In this document: piece by piece, positions 1 through 10,100 of the stretch
Layout of the letters: each line of letters starts with the position of its first letter
Numbering within the stretch: the stretch's first letter is position 1
Assembly (NCBI RefSeq): GCF_900111005.1
Contig: NZ_FOFV01000001.1
Span: forward strand, 992,001-1,056,000
Source of the DNA: Lentzea albida
GTDB lineage: Bacteria; Actinomycetota; Actinomycetes; Mycobacteriales; Pseudonocardiaceae
Direction of reading: 5' to 3'
Length of the DNA: 64,000 nucleotides
The notes under the pieces: model-generated
Databases searched by the model: none
What the model saw: only the letters and a program-made list of their open reading frames with translations
Told to the model about the DNA's origin: nothing
Program-made: the position numbers and the translations under genes

Positions 1-234
1 GTGTTCGTGCGCCAGGCGGACGGCGCGTGGGGTTCCTACTTCGCCCTGGCCGCGGCGATCGTGGCCGTGCACCTCGTGCTGCTGGGGACGCTGCGGTCCG
101 CCGGTCTGCTGATCAAGGTGTTCAAGGAGAGCGGCATCCTGCTGATGGCCAAGATCGCCGGTCTGCTGCTGGCCGCGATCGCCGTGCAGCTCGTCGCGTC
201 GTCCGTGCAGGGCTTCATCACGTCGGGCGTCTAG
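1..234 (+). CDS. MarC-family integral membrane protein, C-terminal fragment
   Basis: Only the last 77 residues are present; the gene begins before the window, so the GTG at base 1 need not be its start. Two hydrophobic segments flank a short charged loop, and the ending (gly-leu-leu-leu-ala-ala-ile-ala-val-gln) matches what I know of the last helix of MarC/YhgN proteins, multi-pass inner-membrane proteins of unclear function. MarC itself was wrongly linked to multiple antibiotic resistance, so no resistance role should be read in. The TAG stop at 232-234 shares the palindrome CTAG with the stop of the convergent next gene. The family call rests on a short tail and could be wrong. Confidence 0.6.
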   Translation: MFVRQADGAWGSYFALAAAIVAVHLVLLGTLRSAGLLIKVFKESGILLMAKIAGLLLAAIAVQLVASSVQGFITSGV

Positions 235-533
235 CGCTCGATGCGCGCGCTGTCGCCGTCGATGATGATCGGCCGTTCGATGAGGCTCGGGTTGGCGACC
301 ATGTGCTCGATCCACTTCGCGCGGTCGTGCTCGAGGGTCACGGGGTAGGCGGCCTCCTTCTTGCGCGCGATCTCCCAGGGCTGCTTGTCCAGCAGCTCTA
401 GGACGTGGTCGAGCTCCTCGAAGGTGGGCACGTCGTCGAGATAGCGCCGTTCGGTGTATTCGACGTTGCTCTCGTCCAGGCGCTGCTTGGCCGCGCGGCT
501 CTTCGAGCAGCGGGGGTTGTGCCAGATCTCCAT
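231..533 (-). CDS. ArsC/Spx-fold arsenate reductase-like protein
   Basis: This is a 100-residue protein of the ArsC thioredoxin-fold family (PF03960). The N-terminus reads EIWHNPRCSKSR, with the catalytic-type Cys at residue 9 in the loop after the first strand. The C-terminal half keeps the NPSLIERP stretch that, in ArsC, forms part of the oxyanion site. Family members reduce arsenate with glutaredoxin or act as Spx-like regulators; the single N-terminal Cys and the retained NPxLxxRP favour the reductase type. No ars operon surrounds it, so it is probably a housekeeping paralog. The start is ATG 533. It converges on the MarC gene and shares the four bases CTAG, so each stop codon lies within the other. 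Confidence 0.85.
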   Translation of the reverse strand: MEIWHNPRCSKSRAAKQRLDESNVEYTERRYLDDVPTFEELDHVLELLDKQPWEIARKKEAAYPVTLEHDRAKWIEHMVANPSLIERPIIIDGDSARIER

Positions 534-575
534 GCGGTTGATTTTCTGTCAGGGTGGCTGAGTAACTTGGCCGGG

Positions 576-1415
576 GTGGAACAACTCGGCTTCGACTTCG
601 GCACCGCGGCACCACGTCGGCTCGTGCGCGTCACGCCCGCGAAGCTCGCGACGTGGACGGACTGCCCGCGCCGCTTCCGGATGACGTACCTCGACCGCCC
701 CTCACCACCCCGAGGCGGCGCCTGGGCGCACAACACGCTGGGCGCCGTCGTGCACAACGCGCTGAAGGCCCTGTTCGACCTGCCGGCCGACCGCCGCACC
801 CCGGACCAGGCCGTGGCCCTGGTCAGCCGCCAGTGGAAGTCCGAGGGCTTCCGCGACGTGGACCAGGCCGCCGAGTACCGCACCCGGGCCCAGGGCTGGG
901 TCCACGAGTACGTCTCGTCCCTGGACGTCGACTTCGAACCGCTCGGCGTCGAGCGCTGGGTGTCCTCCCCGACCGAGCGCATCGTCGCCGAGGGCCGCGT
1001 GGACCGCATCGACCACCGCGACGGCGAACTGGTCATCGTCGACTACAAGACCGGCCGCCACGTCCTGACCTCCGACGACGCCCGAGGCTCCCAGGCCCTG
1101 GCGCTGTACGCGCTGGCGGCCCGCCGCACCCTGCGCAAACCGTGCCGCCGCGTCGAACTGCACCACCTGCCGTCCGGCTCGATCGCCGTGTGGGAGCACA
1201 CGGAGGAGTCGCTGGCGCGGCACGTGCGGCGGGCGGAGGAGGCGGCGGACGAGATCGACCTGGCCACGGAGACGCTGAAGGCGGGTGGGGACCCGGAGGT
1301 GCTGTTCCCGCCGGTCACGGGGCGGCAGTGCCAGTGGTGCGATTTTCGGCGGAGTTGTGCGGAGGGGCAGGCGGCGGCTCCGTCGTTGGAGCCTTGGGCG
1401 CTGTTGGCGCCTTAG
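576..1415 (+). CDS. RecB-family PD-(D/E)XK nuclease with a Cys cluster
   Basis: A 279-residue stand-alone nuclease domain related to the RecB/AddB C-terminal module (PF12705). Visible motifs are GRVDRID followed by VIVDYKTGR, the D...DYK metal-binding core of the PD-(D/E)XK fold. One Cys near the N-terminus (WTDCPRRF) and three near the C-terminus (CQWCDFRRSC) have the spacing of the 4Fe-4S staple in AddB, Cas4 and Dna2. The open frame extends upstream across arsC, but that part is antisense shadow. GTG 576 gives a compact start (VEQLGFDFG) and is the last plausible codon before the conserved domain; a TTG at 567 is an alternative. The role is probably DNA end processing. There is no helicase beside it, unlike the adnAB pair later in the window. 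Confidence 0.85.
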   Translation: MEQLGFDFGTAAPRRLVRVTPAKLATWTDCPRRFRMTYLDRPSPPRGGAWAHNTLGAVVHNALKALFDLPADRRTPDQAVALVSRQWKSEGFRDVDQAAEYRTRAQGWVHEYVSSLDVDFEPLGVERWVSSPTERIVAEGRVDRIDHRDGELVIVDYKTGRHVLTSDDARGSQALALYALAARRTLRKPCRRVELHHLPSGSIAVWEHTEESLARHVRRAEEAADEIDLATETLKAGGDPEVLFPPVTGRQCQWCDFRRSCAEGQAAAPSLEPWALLAP

Positions 1416-1549
1416 GCGGTGGCGGCCTCCGGCTTGCTGGGGCTCCGGCTTGCCGCCGTGTGGCCCGGAAGGGTGTCTGGAGTGCGGCTTTTGCCGTAGC
1501 CGTGGCGGCGGCCGTCCGGGTCATGCCTGCCCGCGCACCCCAGGACCCG

Positions 1550-1562
1550 TAGGGTGGCGGGA
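1550..1562 (+). promoter_or_regulatory. Putative -10 element (TAGGGT) for a leaderless transcript
   Basis: TAGGGT at 1550-1555 lies 7 nt before GTG 1563. A TANNNT hexamer placed 6-8 nt before a start codon is the usual layout of an actinobacterial leaderless promoter and recurs in this window. No clear -35 box was seen. Confidence 0.5.
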
Positions 1563-1865
1563 GTGGACGTGGAAGCAGCAAAGCGGCCGTCGCGGACCTA
1601 CGGACTCCTGCGCGCCGTGAGCGGTGTGCTCGCGGTGGGCTTGGTGCTGCTCGCCCTGGGGAACATCGGCGTCCAGTTCTACGCGAACTCCCGCGATCTG
1701 CCGGGGCCCGGCACGTTGTCTGTGGTCGCGCACGTGGTGGCGGCGTTGCTGGTGGTCGCGGCGCAGATCGTGGCCGACCGGTACGCGGACTGGAAGGCGC
1801 CGGTCGCGTCCGTCGTGGTGCTCGTGGTCACGGGCGTGACGTTGTGGACGTTCTGGTGGGCCTAG
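1563..1865 (+). CDS. Small membrane protein of unknown function
   Basis: A 100-residue protein with three predicted transmembrane helices: about residues 15-36 (after the basic KRPSRTYGLLR), 46-65, and 73-93 ending in TFWWA. I do not recognise the family; it resembles the small uncharacterised membrane proteins common in Pseudonocardiales. GTG 1563 is chosen because a TAGGGT element sits 7 nt upstream; in-frame GTG codons at 1554 and 1569 are alternatives. No Shine-Dalgarno is needed if the transcript is leaderless. It is monocistronic, followed by a short GC hairpin and then tandem repeats. Confidence 0.6.
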   Translation: MDVEAAKRPSRTYGLLRAVSGVLAVGLVLLALGNIGVQFYANSRDLPGPGTLSVVAHVVAALLVVAAQIVADRYADWKAPVASVVVLVVTGVTLWTFWWA

Positions 1866-1884
1866 CCCGCGGTTGAGTCGCGGG
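1866..1884 (+). terminator. Short GC hairpin after the small membrane gene
   Basis: CCCGCG (1866-1871), a 7-nt loop and CGCGGG (1879-1884) form a 6-bp stem directly after the stop codon. There is no U tract, so termination activity is only plausible. Confidence 0.4.
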
Positions 1885-1892
1885 CGCGCCGC

Positions 1893-2021
1893 CGGCCAAG
1901 GCCGGTCCGCACCTCAGCAAGCCGGCTCACGACATCGGCCAAGGCCGCGCCACACCCCGGCAGGCCCGCTCACGCCGCCGGCCGAGGCCGCGCCGCACCC
2001 CAGCAAGCCGGCTCAGGACGT
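1893..2021. repeat. 43-bp imperfect tandem repeat, three copies
   Basis: Units begin at 1893, 1936 and 1979 with CGGCCAAGG or CGGCCGAGG and continue through a conserved CACC(C/T)C-GCAAG-CCGGCTCA core. The third copy runs into the stop codon of the hydrolase gene on the minus strand, so the end of that gene is part of the array. Copies differ by scattered substitutions. Confidence 0.7.
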
Positions 2022-2891
2022 CAGCCACGCCCGCCAGGTCGGCAGGAGGGTGGCGATGAGGTCCAGCGGCGCCTCGGTGTTGGGGGAGTGCATCACGCCC
2101 GGCAGCACGGCGAAGTCCGCGTCCAGGCGTTCCGCCATGTCGCGCTGGGCGGCTGGGGTCCAGGCGTCGTCCGCGTCGCCGCACACCACCAGGCACGGCG
2201 TGCCGGAGGAGCGGAGGGCGCGGGCCAGTTTGGCGACCTGGTCCGGTTCGAAGCGCAGGCCGTTGGCCATGCCCAGGAGGGCGGCGGCGTTCGACTTGAG
2301 GAACCTCGCGCGGTAGAAGTCGCGCAGTTCCTGCGGTAGTGCGGCGTAGGCCGGGTTCTGTTGTGACCGCAGCTCGTTCAGCCTCTGGGTGCCCTCCACG
2401 CCCTGTTCGGCCAGCACGTGCTCGCCCACTTCGAGGACGGTGCGGCGTTCGCCTGCCGGGATTTCCGCTGGGCCCGACGACATCAGGGTCAGGCCGGCGA
2501 TCGGGGCGCCCGCGAAGACCGCGGCGCGTGCCACCAGGCCGCCGTAGGAGTGGCCGAGCAGCAGGACTTTCCGGCCGTCCGCGGCGATCTTGCCGATCAG
2601 CTCGGCGATGACCGAGCCGAGCGGGCCGGGGCGGTAGAGCGCCTCGTCGTCCGGGCCCGCCGAGTCCTGCTGGCCCGGCAGGTCCAGGGCGACGACCTCG
2701 AAGCCCGCGTCGGCGATCGGGTCGATCATCGGTGCGAAGTCCTCTTTGGACCCCGTGTAGCCGGGCACCAGCAGCACGGTGGTGCGCATCGCGTCGTCGC
2801 CCATCGCGGGCGCGCGCAACGCGGCGATCGTGCCGTGGCGGCCCTGGAAGTCGACGCGTTGCGCCCGGTGCGGACTGATCTGCGAGTACAC
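2013..2891 (-). CDS. Alpha/beta hydrolase (lipase/esterase type)
   Basis: A 292-residue alpha/beta hydrolase. The oxyanion segment is LLVPGYTGSKEDF, the nucleophile elbow is GHSYGG (Ser), the acid is likely an Asp in CGDADDAWTP, and the catalytic His lies in GVMHSPNTEAP. The overall pattern fits monoacylglycerol-lipase or peroxidase-like hydrolases; the substrate is unknown. The frame stays open far upstream, but that part lies opposite the preceding gene. GTG 2891, giving VYSQISPHRAQRVDFQG, is the best start and is 8 nt after the stop of the beta-propeller gene, with no good Shine-Dalgarno, so the two are probably translationally coupled in one operon with rhlE. Confidence 0.85.
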   Translation of the reverse strand: MYSQISPHRAQRVDFQGRHGTIAALRAPAMGDDAMRTTVLLVPGYTGSKEDFAPMIDPIADAGFEVVALDLPGQQDSAGPDDEALYRPGPLGSVIAELIGKIAADGRKVLLLGHSYGGLVARAAVFAGAPIAGLTLMSSGPAEIPAGERRTVLEVGEHVLAEQGVEGTQRLNELRSQQNPAYAALPQELRDFYRARFLKSNAAALLGMANGLRFEPDQVAKLARALRSSGTPCLVVCGDADDAWTPAAQRDMAERLDADFAVLPGVMHSPNTEAPLDLIATLLPTWRAWLTS

Positions 2892-2899
2892 GAGCTGAA

Positions 2900-4234
2900 C
2901 TATCGCAGCGCGACCAGGGTTTCGCCACGCTGCTCGAGGACGACGGAACCGGCTGTGGCGAGTTGCACAGGGCCCGTGTGGCCTTCGCGGTCCAGCTTGA
3001 CCGTGCCCACGACGGCGCCGGTGGCCTGCTCGAACACGCGCAGACCCTCCTGCACCGGGATGATCGCGCGGCCCGCGAGGGTGGTGCCGGCGCCCAGCGT
3101 GCCGTCGGCGGTCCACAGTGGAGTGAGCGTGTCGAGCGACAGCGCGATCGTGCGCGATCCGGTGAACCAGAAGGCGTTCGTCTTGGTGTTGAAGACGCGG
3201 GACACGTGGTTCGGCGGGTCGGTGAAGTCGGCGGCCGGCACGTCGATCGGGGCCTCGTTGACCTGGTTGCCGGTCTCGGCGTCGTAGATCAGCAGCCGAC
3301 TCGGGTTCGGCACGGCCACCGCGACGAGCTTGTCGGTGACGGCGACGACCTGCGCGCCCTTCGCGCCGGTGACGGAGCTGCCGAACACCTTGGGCTCGTC
3401 GGACTTGTCCGGGTTCGGCTTGAGGATCGTCACGCGGTCCGACGCGTCCTCGGGGCAGCGCTCGATCATCGCGAACCTGCCGGACGCGACGGCGACCGAG
3501 CCGTACGTGCAGCCGACGCGCGGCTGCTTGCCCGGGTTCACGATCGCCCGGAGGCCGCCGTACTCGAGGGAGCGCACCAGGTCGTCACGCCGGTAGACCT
3601 CGACGAACTTCGAGCCCGTCGTGATCAGGTGCGACCCCTCGTTGAGCAGTGCCGTGCCCGGTTCCGCGTCGCCGTTGCGCTGCGCCCGCCGCTCGCCGGT
3701 CACGCCGTCGAGCGACGTGAGCTCCGAGCAGTTCTCGCCCTTGGAGTACAGCGCCATGGCCCGGCCCCAAGCCGAGCTCACGACGCACAACGGCAGGTCG
3801 CGCTTGTACGTCCACCGCACGTCGCCGGTCAGCGGGTCGCGCCCGTTGACCTCGCCGCCGTCGCCGGTGACGACCGTCGAGGGCTTCTCCTCGCCGGTCT
3901 CCTTCGACGGCGTCAGCACCACCACGGGCGACTGCGACGCGCCGCTGCGCGCCCGCCACACCTCGGAGAGCGACGGCGGCAGCGCGGCCGCCTCGGGCAG
4001 CGGGGCCCACGACGACGGCCCGGTGATCGACGTCGTGGCGCGAGCATCGCTGAAGGCCCACGTCAGCACCGACGCCACCACCGACACCACCGCGATCACG
4101 GCGACCGCGATGAAGTCGGCGCGGGTGCGCCAGGACCGGGCGGGCGGACGCTCCTCGACGGGCGGCGCTGTCTCGTGCGCGGGCTCGTCGAGGACGTCCT
4201 CGACGTCGGTGACGTCGGAACCGGGGGACGACAT
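2900..4234 (-). CDS. Membrane-anchored PQQ-like beta-propeller protein (Rv3212-like)
   Basis: A 444-residue protein. An acidic cytoplasmic N-terminus of about 45 residues is followed by one transmembrane helix (AVAVIAVVSVVASVLTWAF) and an extracytoplasmic region with PQQ-like blades: GEVNGRDPLTGDVRWTY, then LYSKGENCSELTSLDG, LIYDAETG and the last blades after SLDTLTPLWTADG. A Cys pair (LPLCVVSS and GENCSEL) may form a disulfide. ATG 4234 is chosen; the upstream extension is shadow of the rhlE end. It starts 4 nt after the rhlE stop, the same order as Rv3211-Rv3212 in M. tuberculosis. Function unknown; beta-propellers of this type usually scaffold envelope complexes. Confidence 0.75.
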   Translation of the reverse strand: MSSPGSDVTDVEDVLDEPAHETAPPVEERPPARSWRTRADFIAVAVIAVVSVVASVLTWAFSDARATTSITGPSSWAPLPEAAALPPSLSEVWRARSGASQSPVVVLTPSKETGEEKPSTVVTGDGGEVNGRDPLTGDVRWTYKRDLPLCVVSSAWGRAMALYSKGENCSELTSLDGVTGERRAQRNGDAEPGTALLNEGSHLITTGSKFVEVYRRDDLVRSLEYGGLRAIVNPGKQPRVGCTYGSVAVASGRFAMIERCPEDASDRVTILKPNPDKSDEPKVFGSSVTGAKGAQVVAVTDKLVAVAVPNPSRLLIYDAETGNQVNEAPIDVPAADFTDPPNHVSRVFNTKTNAFWFTGSRTIALSLDTLTPLWTADGTLGAGTTLAGRAIIPVQEGLRVFEQATGAVVGTVKLDREGHTGPVQLATAGSVVLEQRGETLVALR

Positions 4235-4238
4235 GTGA

Positions 4239-5873
<1,635 letters not shown>

Positions 5874-6027
5874 GCGCGTACGAGCCCTGCCGGGCCTCTC
5901 GACCGCGCTTGGGAATCAGCTGCGGGAAAGGTGTACGCGCACCATTTCGTGCGCCTCGCGGCGGTTCGTCACACTCGTCACGCCGGGCGTCCAGGCCCAT
6001 TCTACCTGCCCAGACGCATTTGACCAC

Positions 6028-6041
6028 TAGGCTTGCGTCTC
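6028..6041 (+). promoter_or_regulatory. Leaderless promoter -10 (TAGGCT-N8-ATG)
   Basis: TAGGCT at 6028-6033 stands exactly 8 nt before ATG 6042, so transcription is expected to begin at or next to the A of the start codon. There is no Shine-Dalgarno in between. Confidence 0.6.
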
Positions 6042-6683
6042 ATGGGTGTTGCGGAGGGTGTTGTCGATCTTCTGGGAGCGCTCGCATATGGCGAGCTCTC
6101 GGCTTTCGACCGGATGACGGAGGACTCGCGCACGGCGCCGACCCTGGCGGGCCGCGCGGCGCTCGCGCAGATGGCGGCGGCCGAGATCGGGCACTTCACG
6201 CTGTTGCAGAAGCACCTCGCCGCCGAGGGGATCGCCGTCGAGGACGCGATGGCGCCGTTCGTGAAGGGTTTCGACGCGTTCCACGAGTCGACGAGCCCCA
6301 AGTCGTGGCTCGAGTCGCTCGTGAAGGCGTACGTCGGTGACGGGCTCGCGGCCGACTTCTACCGCGAGGTGGCGAACTGGCTCGACGAGCCGACGAAGGA
6401 ACTCGTGCTCCACGTGCTCGCCGACACGGGTCACTCGGCGTTCGCTGAACGCGAAGTCCTGGCCGCCGTCGAGTCCGATCCGCGGGTCCGCGACCGGCTC
6501 GCGCTGTGGGGCCGGCGGCTCCTCGGAGAGGCGTTGACGCAGGCCCAGTACGTGGTGGCGGAGCGGGACGGGCTCTCGGAGCTCATCGTGCGGGGGTCGG
6601 GAGACCTCGCCGGGATCGGTCAGCTGTTCCGCCGGCTCCAGCAGTCGCACGCGCGGCGCATGACGCAGCTGGGTCTGGGCTAG
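6042..6683 (+). CDS. Ferritin-like-fold protein (Rv3210c-like, MiaE-related)
   Basis: A 213-residue, largely helical protein of the ferritin-like superfamily. Acidic and His residues sit where a four-helix-bundle diiron protein carries ligands: [12 protein letters not shown] in helix 1, [11 protein letters not shown] (E..H) in helix 2, and [13 protein letters not shown] further on. Relatives are annotated as tRNA-(ms2io6A)-hydroxylase-like, but the set is incomplete here and I would not assert that reaction. ATG 6042 is chosen over an upstream in-frame TTG 6033 because a TAGGCT element lies 8 nt before it. It is divergent from rhlE, as in mycobacteria. Confidence 0.75.
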   Translation: MGVAEGVVDLLGALAYGELSAFDRMTEDSRTAPTLAGRAALAQMAAAEIGHFTLLQKHLAAEGIAVEDAMAPFVKGFDAFHESTSPKSWLESLVKAYVGDGLAADFYREVANWLDEPTKELVLHVLADTGHSAFAEREVLAAVESDPRVRDRLALWGRRLLGEALTQAQYVVAERDGLSELIVRGSGDLAGIGQLFRRLQQSHARRMTQLGLG

Positions 6684-6684
6684 G

Positions 6685-6722
6685 TAGGCTCGGGTTCAGT
6701 TTTTTCTCTTGAGCACGGAGGT
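6685..6722 (+). promoter_or_regulatory. Promoter -10 (TAGGCT) and ribosome binding site (GGAGGT) of the DUF3107 gene
   Basis: TAGGCT at 6685-6690 would place the transcript start near 6697. GGAGGT at 6717-6722 is 4 nt before GTG 6727 and decides that start over the in-frame TTG at 6709. Confidence 0.6.
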
Positions 6723-6726
6723 CAGC

Positions 6727-6951
6727 GTGGAGGTCAGGATCGGCGTCGCGGACAGCGGGCGCGAACTCGTCGTGACCAGTGAGCTCAACCCGTCCGAGGT
6801 CGAGTCCCTGGTGGCGGACGCGGTGTCCGGCAAGTCCAGCGTGCTGACGCTGGTGGACGCCAAGGGCGCGCGGTTCGTCGTGCCCGCTGGCCGCGTCGCG
6901 TACGTGGAGATCGGCCCGCAGGACTCGCGCAGGGTCGGTTTCGGCGCCTGA
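6727..6951 (+). CDS. DUF3107 protein (TB9.4-like)
   Basis: A 74-residue soluble protein matching the DUF3107 family, whose M. tuberculosis member is TB9.4/Rv3208A. The sequence begins VEVRIGVADSGRELVVTSEL and is predicted as beta strands plus one helix (NPSEVESLVADAVSG), with the conserved GARFVVPAGRVAYVEIG near the end; length equals the family norm. Function is unknown. GTG 6727 is fixed by GGAGGT just upstream. In mycobacteria it lies beside the fasR-type TetR gene; here some 10 kb of accessory DNA separates the two. A 17-bp perfect stem terminator follows 12 nt after the stop. Confidence 0.88.
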   Translation: MEVRIGVADSGRELVVTSELNPSEVESLVADAVSGKSSVLTLVDAKGARFVVPAGRVAYVEIGPQDSRRVGFGA

Positions 6952-6963
6952 GTCGTCAGAGCG

Positions 6964-7000
6964 GAGGAGGGCCCCGGTCGTCACGACCGGGGCCCTCCTC
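6964..7000 (+). terminator. Very strong intrinsic terminator, 17-bp perfect stem
   Basis: The arms 6964-6980 and 6984-7000 are perfectly complementary with a 3-nt loop (TCA), followed by CGTTTCG. It isolates the DUF3107 transcript from the giant repeat gene downstream. Confidence 0.9.
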
Positions 7001-7108
7001 GTTTCGGGAACGGCGCAGTATCGGACAAGGTCGGGCAGCCCGCATCCCCGCCGTGCGTCGAGGTCGCCTGAAGCGGTGATTGCGCTGGTAGGAGGGTTTG
7101 AGCGCACC

Positions 7109-7131
7109 TAGCGTGACGGAGTCGTCACGCT
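7109..7131 (+). promoter_or_regulatory. -10 box overlapping a 9-bp palindrome before the giant surface gene
   Basis: TAGCGT (7109-7114) resembles a -10. Overlapping it, AGCGTGACG (7110-7118) and CGTCACGCT (7123-7131) are perfect inverted repeats with a 4-nt gap. The palindrome ends 3 nt before the GAGGAG ribosome binding site (7135-7140). It could be an operator, or a 5' UTR hairpin controlling translation. No -35 was evident. Confidence 0.5.
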
Positions 7132-7144
7132 GTTGAGGAGTGCT

Positions 7145-10100
7145 ATGCGCGCCGCCCTGCTCGCCCTGTTGCTCGTGGTCTCGGCAACGACCTTCTCGCT
7201 GCCCGCGCAGGCGTACCAGTCGCACGCGGCCGGGTCGTGGTCCACGTCCTCGGCGCTGCCCGCGACCAACGCCTCCGCGCGCTCGACGCTGTCGTCCGGC
7301 ACGCAGGTCACGGCCTCGGTGTCGGGAGCGAACGTGCGGCTGACCACGCTGAACTCCCCTCCCGGCGACCGGGGGGCGGTGCCGGGCAACTTCCGGCCGC
7401 AGATCCCGGCGAACACGGCGCTGATCGGCCTGACGGCGGCGGCCGCGGGGTGTGCGGCGTTCGTCGACTGCTTCAACCGGGGCACGCTCACGTTCTCGTT
7501 CAACCGGCCGGTGCGCGACCCGGTGCTGCACATCGCGGGCAGCGGCGCGACCGTCGGCAACACTGGCAGCACGCACGTCGCCCACACGCTGACCACGCCG
7601 GGAGTCACGCTCGACGGGCCCCTCGCGGGCGCGACCAACATGACGATCGGGCAGAACGGCACCCGCATCGAGGCGCCGAACCGCAACCTCAACGTGCTGT
7701 GCAACTCCAACGGCGCGAGGCTGGCGCCGGCGTCGTGCGGCAGCGTGAAGCTCAACGGCACGATCAGCTCCGTGAGCTTCCAGATCGACATGCTCACCAA
7801 CAGCAGCACGCCGACCGACGACTTCTACGTCGCGGGTGTCTCCGTGGACGAGGACTTCGGTGACGCGCCCGCGAGCTACGACGCCGGGTCCGCCGCGAGC
7901 CACACCATCGGAGATCTGGTGATGGGCTCGGGCGTGTCGGCCGACAACCCGGCGACGATCAACACCGGGTCCGTGACGCCGAGCCCGAAGGCCGTGGCGG
8001 CCGGCGCGGACAACAACACGCCCAACGGCGACGACCTCGACGACGGCGTGGCGGCGTTCCCGCGCCTCGCCAGGTCGGACGCGGGCGAGGACTACTCGGT
8101 GCGGGTGGCCTTGTCCGGCGCCTCGCAACCAGGTCGAACCTGCGCGTGGATCGACTTCAACGGCAACGACACGTTCGACAGCGGCAACGAACGCGCCTGC
8201 ACGGACTTCCCGGCCGGCGCCACCTCGGTCACGATCACGTGGAAGATCCCGGGGAGCATCAGGTGCGGCACCACCTACGCGCGCTTCCGGGCGAGCTACA
8301 ACGTCGACCAGGTGCGCAACGAGAAGGGCCTCGCGGACAGCGGCGAGGTCGAGGACTACCGACTGCCGGTCGAGTGCCTGGACATCAAGAAGTCCACGAC
8401 CAAGACCACGGCGAACCCCGGTGAGCAGGTGCCGTACACGGTCACCATCACCAACTCCGGCGCCACGGACGTCACCGGGCTCAGCGTCTCCGACGACCTC
8501 ACGCAGGTGCTGGACGACGCGACGTTCAACAACGACCAGGCCGCGACCTCCGGCTCGATCTCCTACACCGCACCGAAACTGACGTGGTCCGGCGACATCG
8601 GCAAGGGCAGGACCGTCACGCTGACGTACTCCGTCACGGTCAAGAACCCGATCACCGGTGACCACCAGCTGCGCAACGCCGTCGTCAGCAGCGCGGGCAA
8701 CTGCCTGGCCGGCTCGACCGACCCCGACTGCTCGACCACGGTGAACACACCGGGCGTGAAGATCGAGAAGTCCGTGGACCGGCAGGCCGCGAACCCCGGC
8801 GACACGGTGACGTACACGGTGAAGGTCACCAACACCGGCAAGACGCCGCTGAACGCGATGTTCGCCGATGACCTGACGAAGGTGCTCGACGACGCGACCT
8901 GGGGCTCCGCGACGGCGTCCAGCGGCACGGCGAACTTCGTGTCCCCGACGCTGACCTGGACGGGCGCGCTGGCCGTCGGCGCGTCGGCGACGGTCACCTA
9001 CACGGTCGTCGTGACCGGCAAGGGCGACAAGCAGCTCACGAACGTCGTCACCTCGGAGACGCCCGGCAACAACTGCGTGCCGAGCTGCACGACCGACACC
9101 CCGGTCTCCGGCATCACCTTCGAGAAGAAGGCCGACAAGCAGTCGGCGAACCCCGGCGAGACCGTCACGTACACGGTCACCGTCACGAACACCGGCAGGA
9201 CTCCTTGGCAGGGCGCCACTTTCACCGACGACCTGGCGCGCGTCCTCGACGACGCCGAGTGGGTGTCGGCGGCAGCGTCGTCGGGCACGGCCGAGTTCAC
9301 CGCGCCGAAGCTGACCTGGACCGGCAACCTGCCGGTCGGCGGGTCCGCGACCGTCACCTACGCGGTGAAGGTCACCAACCCCGTCCAGGGCGACTTCCAG
9401 CTGGCCAACGCGATCACGTCCACCACGCCGGGCGGCAACTGCCCGCCGGGGTCGACCGATCCGAAGTGCGGCACGACCACACCGGTCGCCGGCTTGAAGA
9501 TCGAGAAGTCCGTCGACCGGCAGTCCGCGAACCCCGGTGACACCGTCACGTACACGGTGAAGGTCACCAACACCGGCAAGACCGCGCTGAACGCCACGTT
9601 CTCCGACGACCTGTCGAAGGTGCTGGACGACGCCGACTGGATCGGCACCAGCGCGGGCACGTTCACCTCGCCGGTGCTGACGTGGAACGGTTCGCTCGCG
9701 GTCGGTGGCTCGGCCACCGTCACGTACTCGGTGAAGGTGACCGGCAAGGGCGATCACCTGCTGGACAACGTGATCACCTCGACCACGCCCGGCTCCAACT
9801 GCCCGGAGGGGTCCGCGGACGCGGACTGCCGCACCTCCACGCCCGTGTCCGGGGTGGAGATCAAGAAGGGCGTGGACCGGCAGTCCGCGAACCCCGGTGA
9901 CACCGTGAAGTACACGGTCACCGTGCGGAACACCGGCAAGACGGCGTCGACCCCGTCGTTCATCGACGACCTGACGCAGGTGCTCGACGACGCGACCTGG
10001 GGTTCGGTCACCGCTTCGAGCGGTACGGCGGACTTCGCCGCGCCGAAGCTGACCTGGACCGGCCCGCTGGCGCCCGGCGAGGCGGCGACGATCACCTACA

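Noticed and set aside
2892-3116. Upstream extension of the first hydrolase
   Set aside because: It would overlap the end of the beta-propeller gene in antiphase; GTG 2891 gives the conserved N-terminus.
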